The notes: generated from the letters alone by a model not told the origin. 64,000 nt of DNA from Chloroflexota bacterium (GCA_009840355.1 VXNZ01000046.1:109117-173116); one strand, 5' to 3'. Positions 34,703-43,895 are shown, counted from the first letter of the stretch. Translations and numbers: made by a program.

Positions 34703-37700
34703 ATGCCCTTACCAGGTGGAGCCAGTTCCAAGTTTGGTTTGGAATACGAACTCGTGTGGACAGTAAACTGCATGCTACGTGTCATGCAGGATGACGCTTT
34801 GTCCATCCGATTGGAGCCGCCTGGCGAAGAGGGCCAGGGTGTCGAATTCGCAATTGAGACGAACTATGGCGTTGATTATCACCAAGTCAAGCGCCAATTA
34901 GGGGGAGTTGGTCATTGGTCGCTCGCTTCTCTGACAAACGAAGGAGTGTTGCAACAGTTCTACCAAAAACTGGACGATCCGTCTGCAACTTGCCGATTTA
35001 TATCCACGCATACGGCTCATCCACTAGATGAACTTGCGGATAGGGCGAGACAATCCGTGAATTATGCAAGTTTCAGAATCCACTTCTTGGCCTCCGATCA
35101 GTGGGCCAACCAATTCGACACTTTGCACAGTCGATGGGGAGCGTCGGGCAAGGAAGACACTTATCAGCGCCTAAAGCGTGTCTTTGTCCATACAATTGAC
35201 GAGTATGACCTGCGCGAATTAGCTAAGAGCAAGATCGAAGCTCATGTAAGCGGAAATTCTGACAATGTGTTGGATGTCCTATCCCAATTCGCCCTTACGC
35301 AAACTCACCAGAACCTTACTCCTGATGCAATTTGGACGCACTTGCATTCACGCGACTTCGGCAGACGCGTTCTAGGTCAAGATGTTGCGGACGTGATGAA
35401 AGAGTTGAATGAAACTTATTTGGCAGGAATACAGCCGGTAAGTATTGGTGGCCAGACGGTACAGCGTTCCGAAGTTCCTCAGATACTCACTATGTTCGGT
35501 AGTGAAGAATCGAACAACATCGTACTGCTCACAGGGAGAGCGGGAGTCGGAAAGAGTTCGGTCATCGCTCAAGTCCTTGATAAAATGAACAACAGAGGCG
35601 AATCCGTTTTATCTATCCGACTTGACCGCCTAGAGGCGTCTGCAACGCCACGCGAGTTGGGGCAGGCGCTTGGATTGCCAGAGTCGCCTGTAAGTGTCCT
35701 TGCGAATGTCGCAGCAGGACACAATTGTCTGCTTATAGTCGACCAGCTTGATGCCGTCAGTTTGGCGTCCGGACGCAACTCTGACTTCTTCGATTGCATC
35801 AACGCGATGCTTCGTGAGGCGAAGCGTCATCCGAATGTATGGGTTCTTGTAGCCTGCCGCAAATTCGATGTAGACAACGACCCCAGAATTCGGGATCTCA
35901 TAACCGCAGGCGGCATAGCACAAGAAGCACCACTGGCTGAATTCGACGAGTTGACCGTCAGAGAAGTCGTTGCGAAACTAGGCATCGAACCCGGCAGACT
36001 AAGCTCCAAGCAAATTGAACTACTATCATTGCCTGTTCATCTCAGGTTATTGGCAGAAGTGTCGTCCGGAGAAAGCAGCACGCCCCTCGGATTCCAAACT
36101 GCGAAAGAACTCTACGACAGGTTCTGGGATGAGAAGAAGCGCGTACTGCGAGGGCGTATGGATACTACGGCAGTTCAAAAAGTAGCTGAATTGATGGCTG
36201 AAAGCATGTCCGAGCGGCAAGCGCTTTCAGTTCCGGTTTCAATACTGGACGAACATCACGAAGTCGTGGACTTTATGGCTTCCGAAAACATACTCGTGAA
36301 AGATGGCGCTCGGGTTTCGTTCTTCCACGAAAGCTTTTTTGACTACATATTCGCCCGTAGAATGGTTCATAACAACTTTGATGCGGTGCAATTCATCATT
36401 GAGCAGGGACAAAGCTTATTTGTGCGCTCGCAAATAAGGCAGGTTCTGCTGCATCAACGCGATGTCTATCCAGAAGATGCGCTGAATAATGCAGAGGCGA
36501 TCCTGAACCATACCGACATACGTGTGCATTTGAAGGACATCGTGCTGGCGCTGCTCGGTTCGCTAAGCGACCCTACTGCAGACGATTGGTATATGGTTGA
36601 ACAATTGCTTGACACTGAGTTGTCCGAGCGTGTTTGGAGAGCAGTAAATGGGTCTGCTGTATGGTTTGATGTTCTGGACTCAATAGGAACTTTACGGCTG
36701 TGGCTGACAAGCGACGATGAGCACTTGGTCAATCGGACGATATGGCTTCTCCAGTCGGTTCAAGAGAAGCGCGCAGACAGGGTTGCGAAACTGCTTTCGC
36801 CATTCCTCGGTGCCTCAGAGTCCTGGAATCAAAGGCTGAAAACACTGATTGTATATTCCGAGGTTGGCGCAAGTAGGGCCTTCTTCGAATTCGCGCTCGA
36901 TACAATAGAAGCAGGCATTTTCGACGACTTACTCGGCCCCAATGGCGACAGTTTCGGTACTTGGTATCGAGCAAAACAACTGGCGAAAAACGAGCCGAAG
37001 ATGGCCTGTGAGCTAGCCGCCGCCTTTTGCCGAAGGCTAGTGAAACTCTTGGAAACCACAGCAGACACTTGGACTTTTCTACATGCCGGGCAAGGGACAA
37101 GTGGTGAAGTTATGGAGGAGTTGGCAGTCTCCGTTCCAAAGATGTTCGTCGAATCTCTTCTTCCTTTCCTGAACGGAGTCCTTGACATCAGTGCCGACAA
37201 GAACGTAACCCCGCCATGGCGTGATCCAGTTTGGGCATCCGGTATAAGGACTAACGGGATGATGAAAGGGTTGGACAGCGGCTTTATATTGGCGATGGAG
37301 TCGTCTTTGCGCTGGCTTGCCAAGAACGAACCGGATGAGTTCCGCATGCGCGCTCAAGCGTTGCATGGCTCAGAATATGCGGCAGTTCACAACCTTCTGA
37401 TGCGCGCATACGAAGCGGACGGCAGACTCTACGCCGATGAGTCAGTTCAGTATCTACTAGAAGACTTGCACGCCAGGATCAAAGCATCCCAATTGTCTTC
37501 GACTTCGGACAATGGGATTGAGTCGCTCATTGAGTCTGTGACACCTCATTGTTCGTCTAAGAATTTGACCGAACTGGAGCAAGCCATACTTGAATACTAC
37601 CCTCAATATGAGCGAAAGTCTTTTGATCGCAGAGTCTGGGGCGCAAGCCAAATGCGATTGCTAGTATGTGTAGATTCATCTCGTGTCTCTGATACGGCGC

Positions 37701-39211
37701 GGCGTAGGTTGCAGGAACTTCATAGGAAGTTCGCAGAGTATTTGAAGGCCTCTCAGTACATAGATATTGAAGGAGGAGAAGTTCGGTCGCCAATCTCACA
37801 TGAAGCCGCTCAAAAAATGAGCGACGATAACTGGCTGGGCGCGATGCATTGCTACTCTTCGGACAGAAGGTCCGGTACTGATGGAGATTGGCTGAAAGGC
37901 GGCGCGGTGGAGCTATCCAGGGAACTCGAAACGCAGGTGAAGGAAGCACCCGCTAGGTTTGCTCACCTCATCCATAGGATGCCCGACGATGCCAATGACA
38001 ATTACTTCTATGCAATTTTGCAAGGAATTGCAGAATCAGACATTGGCTTAAGTGTGGAATTAGCAGTGTCAACGTGCTTGCGATGCGACAAGATTCCGGG
38101 CCGTCCGTTGGGACGCTGGATAACCCAACCACTAACTCGTTATTCTGATTCTATCTTGCCCCAAGAAGCGCTGGAGTTGATTGCGTGGTATGCGACGGAA
38201 GATACGGACCCAGACCCTACCCGTGTTTCTTCGACCAGAACCTATACCGTTGGTGGCCAACAGCAACTTCACTATGACCCAATTAACGTAGGAATCAACT
38301 CGGTAAGAGGCACCGCTGCCGGCACTGTGGCGAAGCTGATATTCCAAGATGAACACTATCTGTCGTTCTTCAAGCCTTATCTACGAACTATAGTGAACGA
38401 TTCGTCAGATGCCGTAAGAGCGTGTGCAGCGGAGGCCTTATCGGGCACATTGAGGTATGACCGAAGCCTTGCAGTAGAATTGTTTCTAGAACTTTCTAAA
38501 GCGGATGAGCGTTTACTGGGAACTCCTTACTTTGAACGATTCTTAAGCTATGCAAAGCAAACGCACTTCACAGAACTGGAACCAATTTTTAAGCGAATGA
38601 TAGATTCCAACTATGAAGAGGTTTCGATCGCTGGCGCGCGGCAGATATGCGTTGCTTCACTTTCGACGGAAGAGGCGATTCCGCTTGCGCGGCGGTGTGT
38701 ATCCGGGTCTGCGCCGATGCGGGTAGGAGCGGCTGAAATCTATGCCGCCAATCTCAGAAACGGCGCGCTCAGAGCAGAATGTGAGGAGATTCTTGTCGGT
38801 CTGTTTTCGGACGACGACGGGGATGTGCGCGACAGGGCTTCACGATGTTTCATAGGGTTTGAGGGCAACGACCTGCGAGATTACTCCGACCTAGTCAAAG
38901 CGTACATAGGGAGTCCAGCCTTTGACCCTGGGTTTAATCCTCTCATCAACGCTTTGCGCGATACAACGGCGGATATGCCCAATGAAACCCTAATGGCGTG
39001 CGAGCGATACTTTCAATTGGCCGGGGAGCGCGCGGGTGATGTGAGCACCCGAGTGGCAGCGGATTCAAGCACCGTGATGAGCCTTATCATTCGCGTGTAC
39101 AGCAAGGCGACGAATGATGAAGTGAAATCAAGATGCCTAGACTTAATAGACAAGGCGAAACTGCTTGGAGCTTATGGAGCAGATAGCGTCGAATCCACTT
39201 TTGACCGCTAG
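34703..39211 (+). CDS. STAND/NACHT-type NTPase with N-terminal nuclease-like domain (Avs-like)
   Basis: 1502 residues from the ATG at 34703 (AAAGGA eight bases upstream); a GTG eight codons earlier is possible. The N-terminus (about 1-220) has KFGLEYELVWTVN and GVDYHQVKRQ, with an acidic-to-QxK spacing like the PD-(D/E)XK effector DUF4297/Cap4. The NTPase shows LLTGRAGVGKSS (Walker A, about 278-286), LLIVDQLDAV (Walker B) and VLVACRKFDV, and after it FFHESFFDYIFAR typical of NACHT modules. About 900 helical-repeat residues (HEAT/TPR-like) form the sensor end. This layout matches antiviral Avs proteins that bind phage proteins and then cut DNA. Identity to a particular Avs type is not claimed. 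Confidence 0.75.
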   Translation: MPLPGGASSKFGLEYELVWTVNCMLRVMQDDALSIRLEPPGEEGQGVEFAIETNYGVDYHQVKRQLGGVGHWSLASLTNEGVLQQFYQKLDDPSATCRFISTHTAHPLDELADRARQSVNYASFRIHFLASDQWANQFDTLHSRWGASGKEDTYQRLKRVFVHTIDEYDLRELAKSKIEAHVSGNSDNVLDVLSQFALTQTHQNLTPDAIWTHLHSRDFGRRVLGQDVADVMKELNETYLAGIQPVSIGGQTVQRSEVPQILTMFGSEESNNIVLLTGRAGVGKSSVIAQVLDKMNNRGESVLSIRLDRLEASATPRELGQALGLPESPVSVLANVAAGHNCLLIVDQLDAVSLASGRNSDFFDCINAMLREAKRHPNVWVLVACRKFDVDNDPRIRDLITAGGIAQEAPLAEFDELTVREVVAKLGIEPGRLSSKQIELLSLPVHLRLLAEVSSGESSTPLGFQTAKELYDRFWDEKKRVLRGRMDTTAVQKVAELMAESMSERQALSVPVSILDEHHEVVDFMASENILVKDGARVSFFHESFFDYIFARRMVHNNFDAVQFIIEQGQSLFVRSQIRQVLLHQRDVYPEDALNNAEAILNHTDIRVHLKDIVLALLGSLSDPTADDWYMVEQLLDTELSERVWRAVNGSAVWFDVLDSIGTLRLWLTSDDEHLVNRTIWLLQSVQEKRADRVAKLLSPFLGASESWNQRLKTLIVYSEVGASRAFFEFALDTIEAGIFDDLLGPNGDSFGTWYRAKQLAKNEPKMACELAAAFCRRLVKLLETTADTWTFLHAGQGTSGEVMEELAVSVPKMFVESLLPFLNGVLDISADKNVTPPWRDPVWASGIRTNGMMKGLDSGFILAMESSLRWLAKNEPDEFRMRAQALHGSEYAAVHNLLMRAYEADGRLYADESVQYLLEDLHARIKASQLSSTSDNGIESLIESVTPHCSSKNLTELEQAILEYYPQYERKSFDRRVWGASQMRLLVCVDSSRVSDTARRRLQELHRKFAEYLKASQYIDIEGGEVRSPISHEAAQKMSDDNWLGAMHCYSSDRRSGTDGDWLKGGAVELSRELETQVKEAPARFAHLIHRMPDDANDNYFYAILQGIAESDIGLSVELAVSTCLRCDKIPGRPLGRWITQPLTRYSDSILPQEALELIAWYATEDTDPDPTRVSSTRTYTVGGQQQLHYDPINVGINSVRGTAAGTVAKLIFQDEHYLSFFKPYLRTIVNDSSDAVRACAAEALSGTLRYDRSLAVELFLELSKADERLLGTPYFERFLSYAKQTHFTELEPIFKRMIDSNYEEVSIAGARQICVASLSTEEAIPLARRCVSGSAPMRVGAAEIYAANLRNGALRAECEEILVGLFSDDDGDVRDRASRCFIGFEGNDLRDYSDLVKAYIGSPAFDPGFNPLINALRDTTADMPNETLMACERYFQLAGERAGDVSTRVAADSSTVMSLIIRVYSKATNDEVKSRCLDLIDKAKLLGAYGADSVESTFDR

Positions 39212-39819
39212 TGAAGAGAGTGCACAGTTGCTCTCACAGCGACACTATGTAACGGGTGCAACCTTGATCGGAATATGATTCCTACTCTGAGCTTTGCGCG
39301 ACTATCCAGAGAGCAACAGAAAATGTAAGGCAGCGGCGGAAGCCAGTTTTCTGCCAAAGGCATGAGGCCAGTCACTGAATTACAAAGCGGCTCCCCTTAT
39401 CGCATAGTCTCAACAAGAGCATCGAGGCGCACTAATTTTCAATAAGGGCTAGTCCTGGAATTGGACGGGAACCCTAATTTTGCCCACCCCTAGACTTCAT
39501 ATACAAAATTGACGTGATGCGTCACTATGTTCCGAGTCATAGTATTCGGGTGTACCACAATCCATCCGCGAAGTTCCCATTGGACGGCCAAGTATTCAAG
39601 GGTGTTCCACGGGCGAGCTTCAGTCGAATTACAGGCTCTTGGGTTTGGGAGTGTTAGGCCTAAGTAAGAGCCGTAGAGATGATGAGACGAATTTCGTTAA
39701 TGGTGTAGCAAATGGCCACAGGAATTATGTTTGAATATGTCATAAATGGGAGACTGCCAAGCGCAATCCTCGCCACTTCAACCGATAGGATGAAAACGGC
39801 CTGATTAACGCTTGTAGCT
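39212..39819. other. Non-coding right end of the island
   Basis: About 610 bases without a supported gene. It contains short hairpins (TGACGTGATGCGTCA at 39511-39525; GGCTCTT with AAGAGCC near 39629-39673) and ends at the right inverted repeat. Confidence 0.5.
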
Positions 39820-39848
39820 TATTTGTGAAAGCGTCTCATATCCATGTA
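39820..39848. repeat. Right terminal inverted repeat and direct repeat of the island
   Basis: TATTTGTGAAAGCGTCTC (39820-39837) is the exact reverse complement of 20909-20926. ATATCCATGTA (39838-39848) duplicates 20898-20908. Confidence 0.85.
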
Positions 39849-39943
39849 AATTATCACTGACATGCAGGTACTGATAATTGATACAATGGACAAGTGCGCG
39901 TTCTTCCTCGGAGCGCAAATTTCAGGACGGTTAGAATTTCACT

Positions 39944-40894
39944 TTGCAGGGCAACTCTACGCTGCGCGACACCCATACCCATATCGCGGTTCAGGCGCGC
40001 AATCTCACCAAGCGGTACGGCGAACTCACGGCGGTCAACGGCATCGACTTCGACATATACGAAGGCGAGTGCTTCGCCCTTCTAGGTCCCAACGGCGCAG
40101 GCAAGACATCGACCATGAAGATGCTCTCGTGCATCTCGCCGGTCAGCGAAGGCGAGCTGCTCGTTGACGGCAAGGATGTGCGCGGCGACCAGCGCAGTAT
40201 CAAGTACACGCTCGGTGTCGTGTCGCAGGCGGACAGCCTCGACCCGGACCTGACAGTGCTGCAAAACCTGCTCACCTACGCTCGATACTTCAACATGCCC
40301 CGCGCGCTCGCATCGGAACGCGCTTGGGAATCGCTGGAGTTCTTCCAACTCGAAGAAAAGGCGCGCCAGACGATAGACCAGCTCTCCGGCGGCATGCGGC
40401 GCAGGCTGCTCATCGCGCGCGCGATGCTGCACAATCCGCGCATAATGGTGCTCGACGAGCCGACGACCGGGCTAGACCCGCAGGCGCGAATGCTGGTGTG
40501 GGAAAAGCTCGCCACGCTCAAATCGCAGGGCATCACCATCCTGCTGACCACGCACTACATGGACGAAGCGGCGCACCTGTGCGACCGTCTCGTCGTCATC
40601 GACCTTGGCAACATCCTGGTGGAAGGCACGCCGCGACAGCTCATCCGCGAGCATGTCGGCGATCAGGTCGTCGAGCTGCGTGTCAATCCGGTACACATGA
40701 CAGGCATCGTGCAGCAGCTGACGGACGAAGGCGTGAAGTTCGAGTACGGCGGCGATTCGCTCTACTTCTACGGCGACAACGGCGCGGGATTAAGCGAAAA
40801 CACCAGCCTGAACGGCTACGAAATGTTCCAGCGCCCCGGCAACTTGGAAGACCTATTCCTGCGACTAACCGGACGTGGATTGCGCGAGGGCTAG
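39944..40894 (+). CDS. ABC transporter ATP-binding protein
   Basis: 316 residues. LLGPNGAGKTSTMKML (Walker A), QLSGGMRRRLLIARAM (signature) and IMVLDEPTTGLDPQARM (Walker B) are intact. The C-terminal region (RLIREHVGDQVVELRV region to NLEDLFLRLTGRGL) resembles NodI/DrrA-type ATPases. The only available start is a TTG at 39944, because a stop precedes it in frame; no ribosome-binding site is clear. The island's right end lies 95 bases upstream, so the native promoter may have been displaced. Pairs with the permease at 40967. Confidence 0.88.
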   Translation: MQGNSTLRDTHTHIAVQARNLTKRYGELTAVNGIDFDIYEGECFALLGPNGAGKTSTMKMLSCISPVSEGELLVDGKDVRGDQRSIKYTLGVVSQADSLDPDLTVLQNLLTYARYFNMPRALASERAWESLEFFQLEEKARQTIDQLSGGMRRRLLIARAMLHNPRIMVLDEPTTGLDPQARMLVWEKLATLKSQGITILLTTHYMDEAAHLCDRLVVIDLGNILVEGTPRQLIREHVGDQVVELRVNPVHMTGIVQQLTDEGVKFEYGGDSLYFYGDNGAGLSENTSLNGYEMFQRPGNLEDLFLRLTGRGLREG

Positions 40895-40917
40895 ACAAAA
40901 GGAACTTCTTCCCGACT

Positions 40918-40966
40918 GCCCAACTGACTGATTACCCAACCGACCGACTGACTGACCGACCCACTG
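40918..40966. repeat. Degenerate ACTGACTGA/CCGACTGACT repeat
   Basis: The spacer between the ABC genes is almost entirely CAACTGACTGATTACCCAAC- and CCGACCGACTGACTGACCGA-like units ending at the permease ATG, with no ribosome-binding site. It is the same family as at 5965-6010 and 59750-59918. Confidence 0.6.
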
Positions 40967-41761
40967 ATGAACCAACTCACCATTCAGCGCATTCACAGAA
41001 CCCCCATCTGGGGCGGATTCCGCGTGTGGCAGCGCAATTTAGAGGCGTTTCGCCGCGCGTGGCGTTTCGAGATAGGCGGGCTTTTCGTCGAGCCGTTCGT
41101 GCTGCTCGTGGGCGTGGGCTTCGGGCTTGGCACATACATATCCAACATTGGCGAGGGCGTCAGCTATCCGCACTTCCTCGCGCCGGGCGTCATCGCGTCC
41201 TACGCCATGTTCCACGCGACATTTGATGCATCATACGGCGCGTACATGCGCATGGAGACACACAATCTCTACGAATCCATCTTGTTCACACCGCTCGGTC
41301 CAAGCGACATCGTGATGGGCGAGGTGATGTGGGGCGCGTCTCGCGCGCTGATTTCCGCCATCGCGGTGATGTTCGTGGCATTGCTGTTTGGTCTGGTGGA
41401 ATCGCCGTGGGCGATATTGGCGTTGCCGGCGGCGTACCTGATAGGCATGACATTCGCCGCAATTTCCATGATTATGACGGCGACAGCAAGCACGATAGGC
41501 AGCATCAACAACTTCTTGACGCTGTTCATACTGCCGATGTTCTGGGTGAGCGGCGTATTCTTCCCACTCGACAGGCTGCCGGAAGTGGTGCAAAACGCGG
41601 CATGGGCATTGCCGCTCACGGCTGCCGCGGCGCTGGTGCGAGGCCTATTCTCCGGGGACATAACGCCATGGATGTTCGTGTCGGTGGCGGAAATGGTAGC
41701 ATTCCTGCTATTAGCCCTGTGGATAGCCTCCCGCCAAATGCGCCGCCGGCTGATAAAGTAG
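40967..41761 (+). CDS. ABC-2 type transporter permease
   Basis: 264 residues, six predicted membrane segments (for example FVEPFVLLVGVGFGLG, FAAISMIMTATASTIG, FLTLFILPMFWVSGVFF) with the ABC-2 signature FFPLDRLPEVVQNAAWALPLTAAAALVRGLF near the end. It resembles NodJ/DrrB-type exporter permeases. It follows its ATP-binding partner by 72 bases of TGAC-rich repeat, and the ATG abuts that repeat. Substrate unknown. Confidence 0.86.
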   Translation: MNQLTIQRIHRTPIWGGFRVWQRNLEAFRRAWRFEIGGLFVEPFVLLVGVGFGLGTYISNIGEGVSYPHFLAPGVIASYAMFHATFDASYGAYMRMETHNLYESILFTPLGPSDIVMGEVMWGASRALISAIAVMFVALLFGLVESPWAILALPAAYLIGMTFAAISMIMTATASTIGSINNFLTLFILPMFWVSGVFFPLDRLPEVVQNAAWALPLTAAAALVRGLFSGDITPWMFVSVAEMVAFLLLALWIASRQMRRRLIK

Positions 41762-41780
41762 CATCAACATTGCTCCCATC

Positions 41781-41806
41781 CTGTCCATCCTGCATATCCA
41801 TGTAAA
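41781..41806. repeat. Intact copy of the intergenic repeat used as island target
   Basis: CTGTCCATCCTGCATATCC then ATGTAAA. It differs by a single base from the sequence rebuilt by excising the island. Confidence 0.75.
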
Positions 41807-41816
41807 GCACTCTACT

Positions 41817-42344
41817 ATGCCATATCAACCAGCGCCCACAATACGCCCACTATCGAAGTCCGAAATACCACTGCTAGACGCGCATCTCGATGTGGACAGG
41901 CTGGCGGGGCGGCACGATGACCGCTTTGCGCAGCAGCGGGACGGCTGCCTGACATACCTGATTGCATGGCTTGACGGCATACCCATCGGGCACACGATGG
42001 TGTGCTGGACAGGCACAACGGACGCCTATGTCGCCGACCGCATATCCGACTGCGCCCATGTGGCCCATGTGGAAGACTTATTCGTTATGCCGCACCTGCG
42101 CTCGTATGGCATCGGCACGCGGATATTGGCAGAGGCGGAGCGTATCGCCGTGTCGCGCGATTTCACGCAAATAGGCTTGGCGGTCGGCATCGACAACCCG
42201 CGCGCCCGTGCGCTGTACGATCGGCTGGGCTACGCGGACACCGGCATCGGCGAGTTCCAAATCGGCGGCACATTTCACGACAGACACGGCATCCGGCGCG
42301 AATGGCGCGAAGTCTGCGAATATCTTATCAAGCCGCTGCCGTAA
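41817..42344 (+). CDS. GNAT family N-acetyltransferase
   Basis: 175 residues. VEDLFVMPHLRSYGIGTRILAEAERIA contains the acetyl-CoA pyrophosphate-binding RxxGxG loop, and GLAVGIDNPRARALYDRLGYADTG is the C-terminal strand/helix of the fold. Acceptor unknown. It stands alone between the ABC exporter and a MITE-like element. Confidence 0.85.
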   Translation: MPYQPAPTIRPLSKSEIPLLDAHLDVDRLAGRHDDRFAQQRDGCLTYLIAWLDGIPIGHTMVCWTGTTDAYVADRISDCAHVAHVEDLFVMPHLRSYGIGTRILAEAERIAVSRDFTQIGLAVGIDNPRARALYDRLGYADTGIGEFQIGGTFHDRHGIRREWREVCEYLIKPLP

Positions 42345-42407
42345 TTTTCGCGCAGCCATCATCCCAGCCCTGAACCGCCGCGTTTATCCATTCCTGTCAA
42401 CCCTCTA

Positions 42408-42571
42408 TGGGGAAGTTAGAGACGATTTCACAAATCCCTACCGTTGTCATTCCGAACACAGTGAGGAATCTGAAATCGTCGCATGCAAACCTGTTTCCGA
42501 CTTTAGATTTCTCGCTTCGCTCGAAATGACACGAATGAATTGTATTTGTGAAATCGTCTCCGGGAAGGTTA
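42408..42571. repeat. MITE-like element with perfect terminal inverted repeats (copy C)
   Basis: 142 bases from GAGACGATTTCACAAAT (42419-42435) to its exact reverse complement (42544-42560). The flanking 11-mers TGGGGAAGTTA and CGGGAAGGTTA match at 8 of 11, an aged target duplication. The interior has the GTCATTCCGAACACAGTGAG and GATTTCTCGCTTCGCTCGAA blocks. The ends differ from the island termini at one base of 17. Confidence 0.85.
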
Positions 42572-42617
42572 GGATTAGCATAGATGTGATTTGGCGTAGC
42601 CTGAACTATACGCGCCT

Positions 42618-43796
42618 CTACACGGAGCCGTCCACTGCATCGTCAGTAATATGCTCTGCCGCAGCCTTTTTAGCTCTGTGCCGCAGTACGGCGAACGGAA
42701 TCAGCGCCGTCAGGAACACCACGAGCAGCGCAGGCGCGGCGTATTCGTAGCGCGCGTTGGCGACGATGGCCTGCGCACGGTCGGCGAGCGATGCGCGAGG
42801 CAGTCCCGTCAGCTGCATCTCGACGCGCCTGCCCCGCTCGATATCTGCCGTCTCGATGAGCTGATACGGGCGCTCGCCGATGCTGATAGACTCCGGCGCG
42901 CCTAAGTCCACGCTGCCCAGCGTCAGCACTTCGTCCGGCGAAAGCACGCGCAGGTTGTCCGCTCCGAACGGGAACGACTTCTCGATTGTCGTCCGGTCGC
43001 CGTCGTAGGGGAAGGCGTAGGTGAACATTATGTCGTGCTCGCCTGGCGGCACGCTGCCGATGACAGCGAAGCCCCTATCGACTTGCACGACATCCGCGCC
43101 GAGCAGCCGCGTATCGACTTGCAAGCCTTCCGCGCCCGGCGGCAGCCCGAAACGCAGCAGGCTCATCGGTCCCTCGCTGCCCGGCACGAATGTGAAGTCC
43201 GAATCGTTGACGACCTTCACGATTTCCAGCGCCGATACGGTCTGAGTAACGCGATCCGCGTCCGCAAAAAGCAGTGATGCCGAGCCCACGCGAATAACAT
43301 CCTGCTCGTAGATGGCGTCATATACTTCAATGACAACCTCGGTCGTCGCGCCGTCCGCGATGCCGATTTCTGTGCCATACAGCGCGTCCTGATACCGCAC
43401 CGACACGCCATAGGCGAGCTCCGGGTCGTACAGGATGCCCTCAAACGCGAAGTTGCCGTCGCCGTCGGTGATGGTCGTCATGTTGTCATACGAATCAGCG
43501 CCCTGCATGTGCAGCACAACCGCCAGCCCAACGGCGCTGTCCGCGCCCGGCGAAGCGTTCACCACCTGCCCCTCAATGGTAACCGGCGCCTGCTGTGCAA
43601 TGGCAATCGCTCGCACGCCGCCCAGCGCCAAGCCGCAAATCATCACCAGCGCAATCAATGCGCCGCCAACGCCAACCCGCAAATATGTGCGCGACACGAT
43701 AGTCATCTCACCATCAAAGTTACCAGTTTTCATCGCCCAATGGCTAGTGAATATCTCTAACCTAGCATTGACAAGACTCTTGTCAATGCTAGTCAT
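42618..43796 (-). CDS. Membrane-anchored protein with carboxypeptidase-regulatory-like domain
   Basis: 392 residues from the ATG at 43796, which has GGAAGGTG five bases upstream. A start at 43706 (MTIVSRTYLRVGVGGALIAL) would place the N-terminal membrane/signal segment at the very beginning. An Ig-like/carboxypeptidase-regulatory domain follows (VTIEGQVVN to TTITDGDGNFAFEGI). Near the C-terminus a second membrane helix (YAAPALLVVFLTALIPFAV) precedes a basic tail. Topology: outside domain, inside tail. Role unknown; such proteins can accompany c-type cytochrome maturation, but no such gene is here. Confidence 0.7.
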   Translation of the reverse strand: MTSIDKSLVNARLEIFTSHWAMKTGNFDGEMTIVSRTYLRVGVGGALIALVMICGLALGGVRAIAIAQQAPVTIEGQVVNASPGADSAVGLAVVLHMQGADSYDNMTTITDGDGNFAFEGILYDPELAYGVSVRYQDALYGTEIGIADGATTEVVIEVYDAIYEQDVIRVGSASLLFADADRVTQTVSALEIVKVVNDSDFTFVPGSEGPMSLLRFGLPPGAEGLQVDTRLLGADVVQVDRGFAVIGSVPPGEHDIMFTYAFPYDGDRTTIEKSFPFGADNLRVLSPDEVLTLGSVDLGAPESISIGERPYQLIETADIERGRRVEMQLTGLPRASLADRAQAIVANARYEYAAPALLVVFLTALIPFAVLRHRAKKAAAEHITDDAVDGSV

Positions 43797-43802
43797 ATAG
43801 CA

Positions 43803-43821
43803 CCTTCCCTTAGAGGGAAGG
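43803..43821. promoter_or_regulatory. Hairpin enclosing the ribosome-binding site of the gene at 43796
   Basis: CCTTCCCT and AGGGAAGG form an 8-bp stem with a 3-base loop. On the minus strand the 3' arm GGAAGG is the Shine-Dalgarno sequence for the ATG at 43796. It parallels the hairpin at 5922-5940. Confidence 0.4.
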
Positions 43822-43861
43822 TTAGAATGGGGCCAAAGGCAGGACGGGGAAAATCGTTTCA

Positions 43862-43895
43862 CTCTAAATCAATGCCTCTAAATCAATGCCTCTAA
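43862..43895. repeat. 14-bp tandem repeat, 2.4 copies
   Basis: CTCTAAATCAATGC twice in a row, then CTCTAA, perfect. It lies in a 260-base spacer between divergent genes that otherwise shows nothing recognisable. Confidence 0.8.

Larger units (their letters stand above)
20909..39837. mobile_element. 18.9-kb transposon-like island carrying a defence cluster
   Basis: Both ends carry GAGACGCTTTCACAAATA as a perfect 18-bp inverted repeat (20909-20926 and 39820-39837), extending to 23 of 25. They are flanked by the exact 11-bp direct repeat ATATCCATGTA. Removing the segment with one direct repeat restores an intergenic repeat copy. A disrupted DDE transposase with an IS4-type Y-(2)-R-(3)-E-(6)-K signature lies 1.4 kb inside the left end, and IS4-family elements commonly make 10-13 bp duplications. 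Cargo: decayed TA/DprA genes, helicase-methylase-peptidase-DUF2806 operon and a STAND NTPase. Coding regions are lower in GC than the flanks. Current mobility is doubtful because the transposase is broken. Confidence 0.8.
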
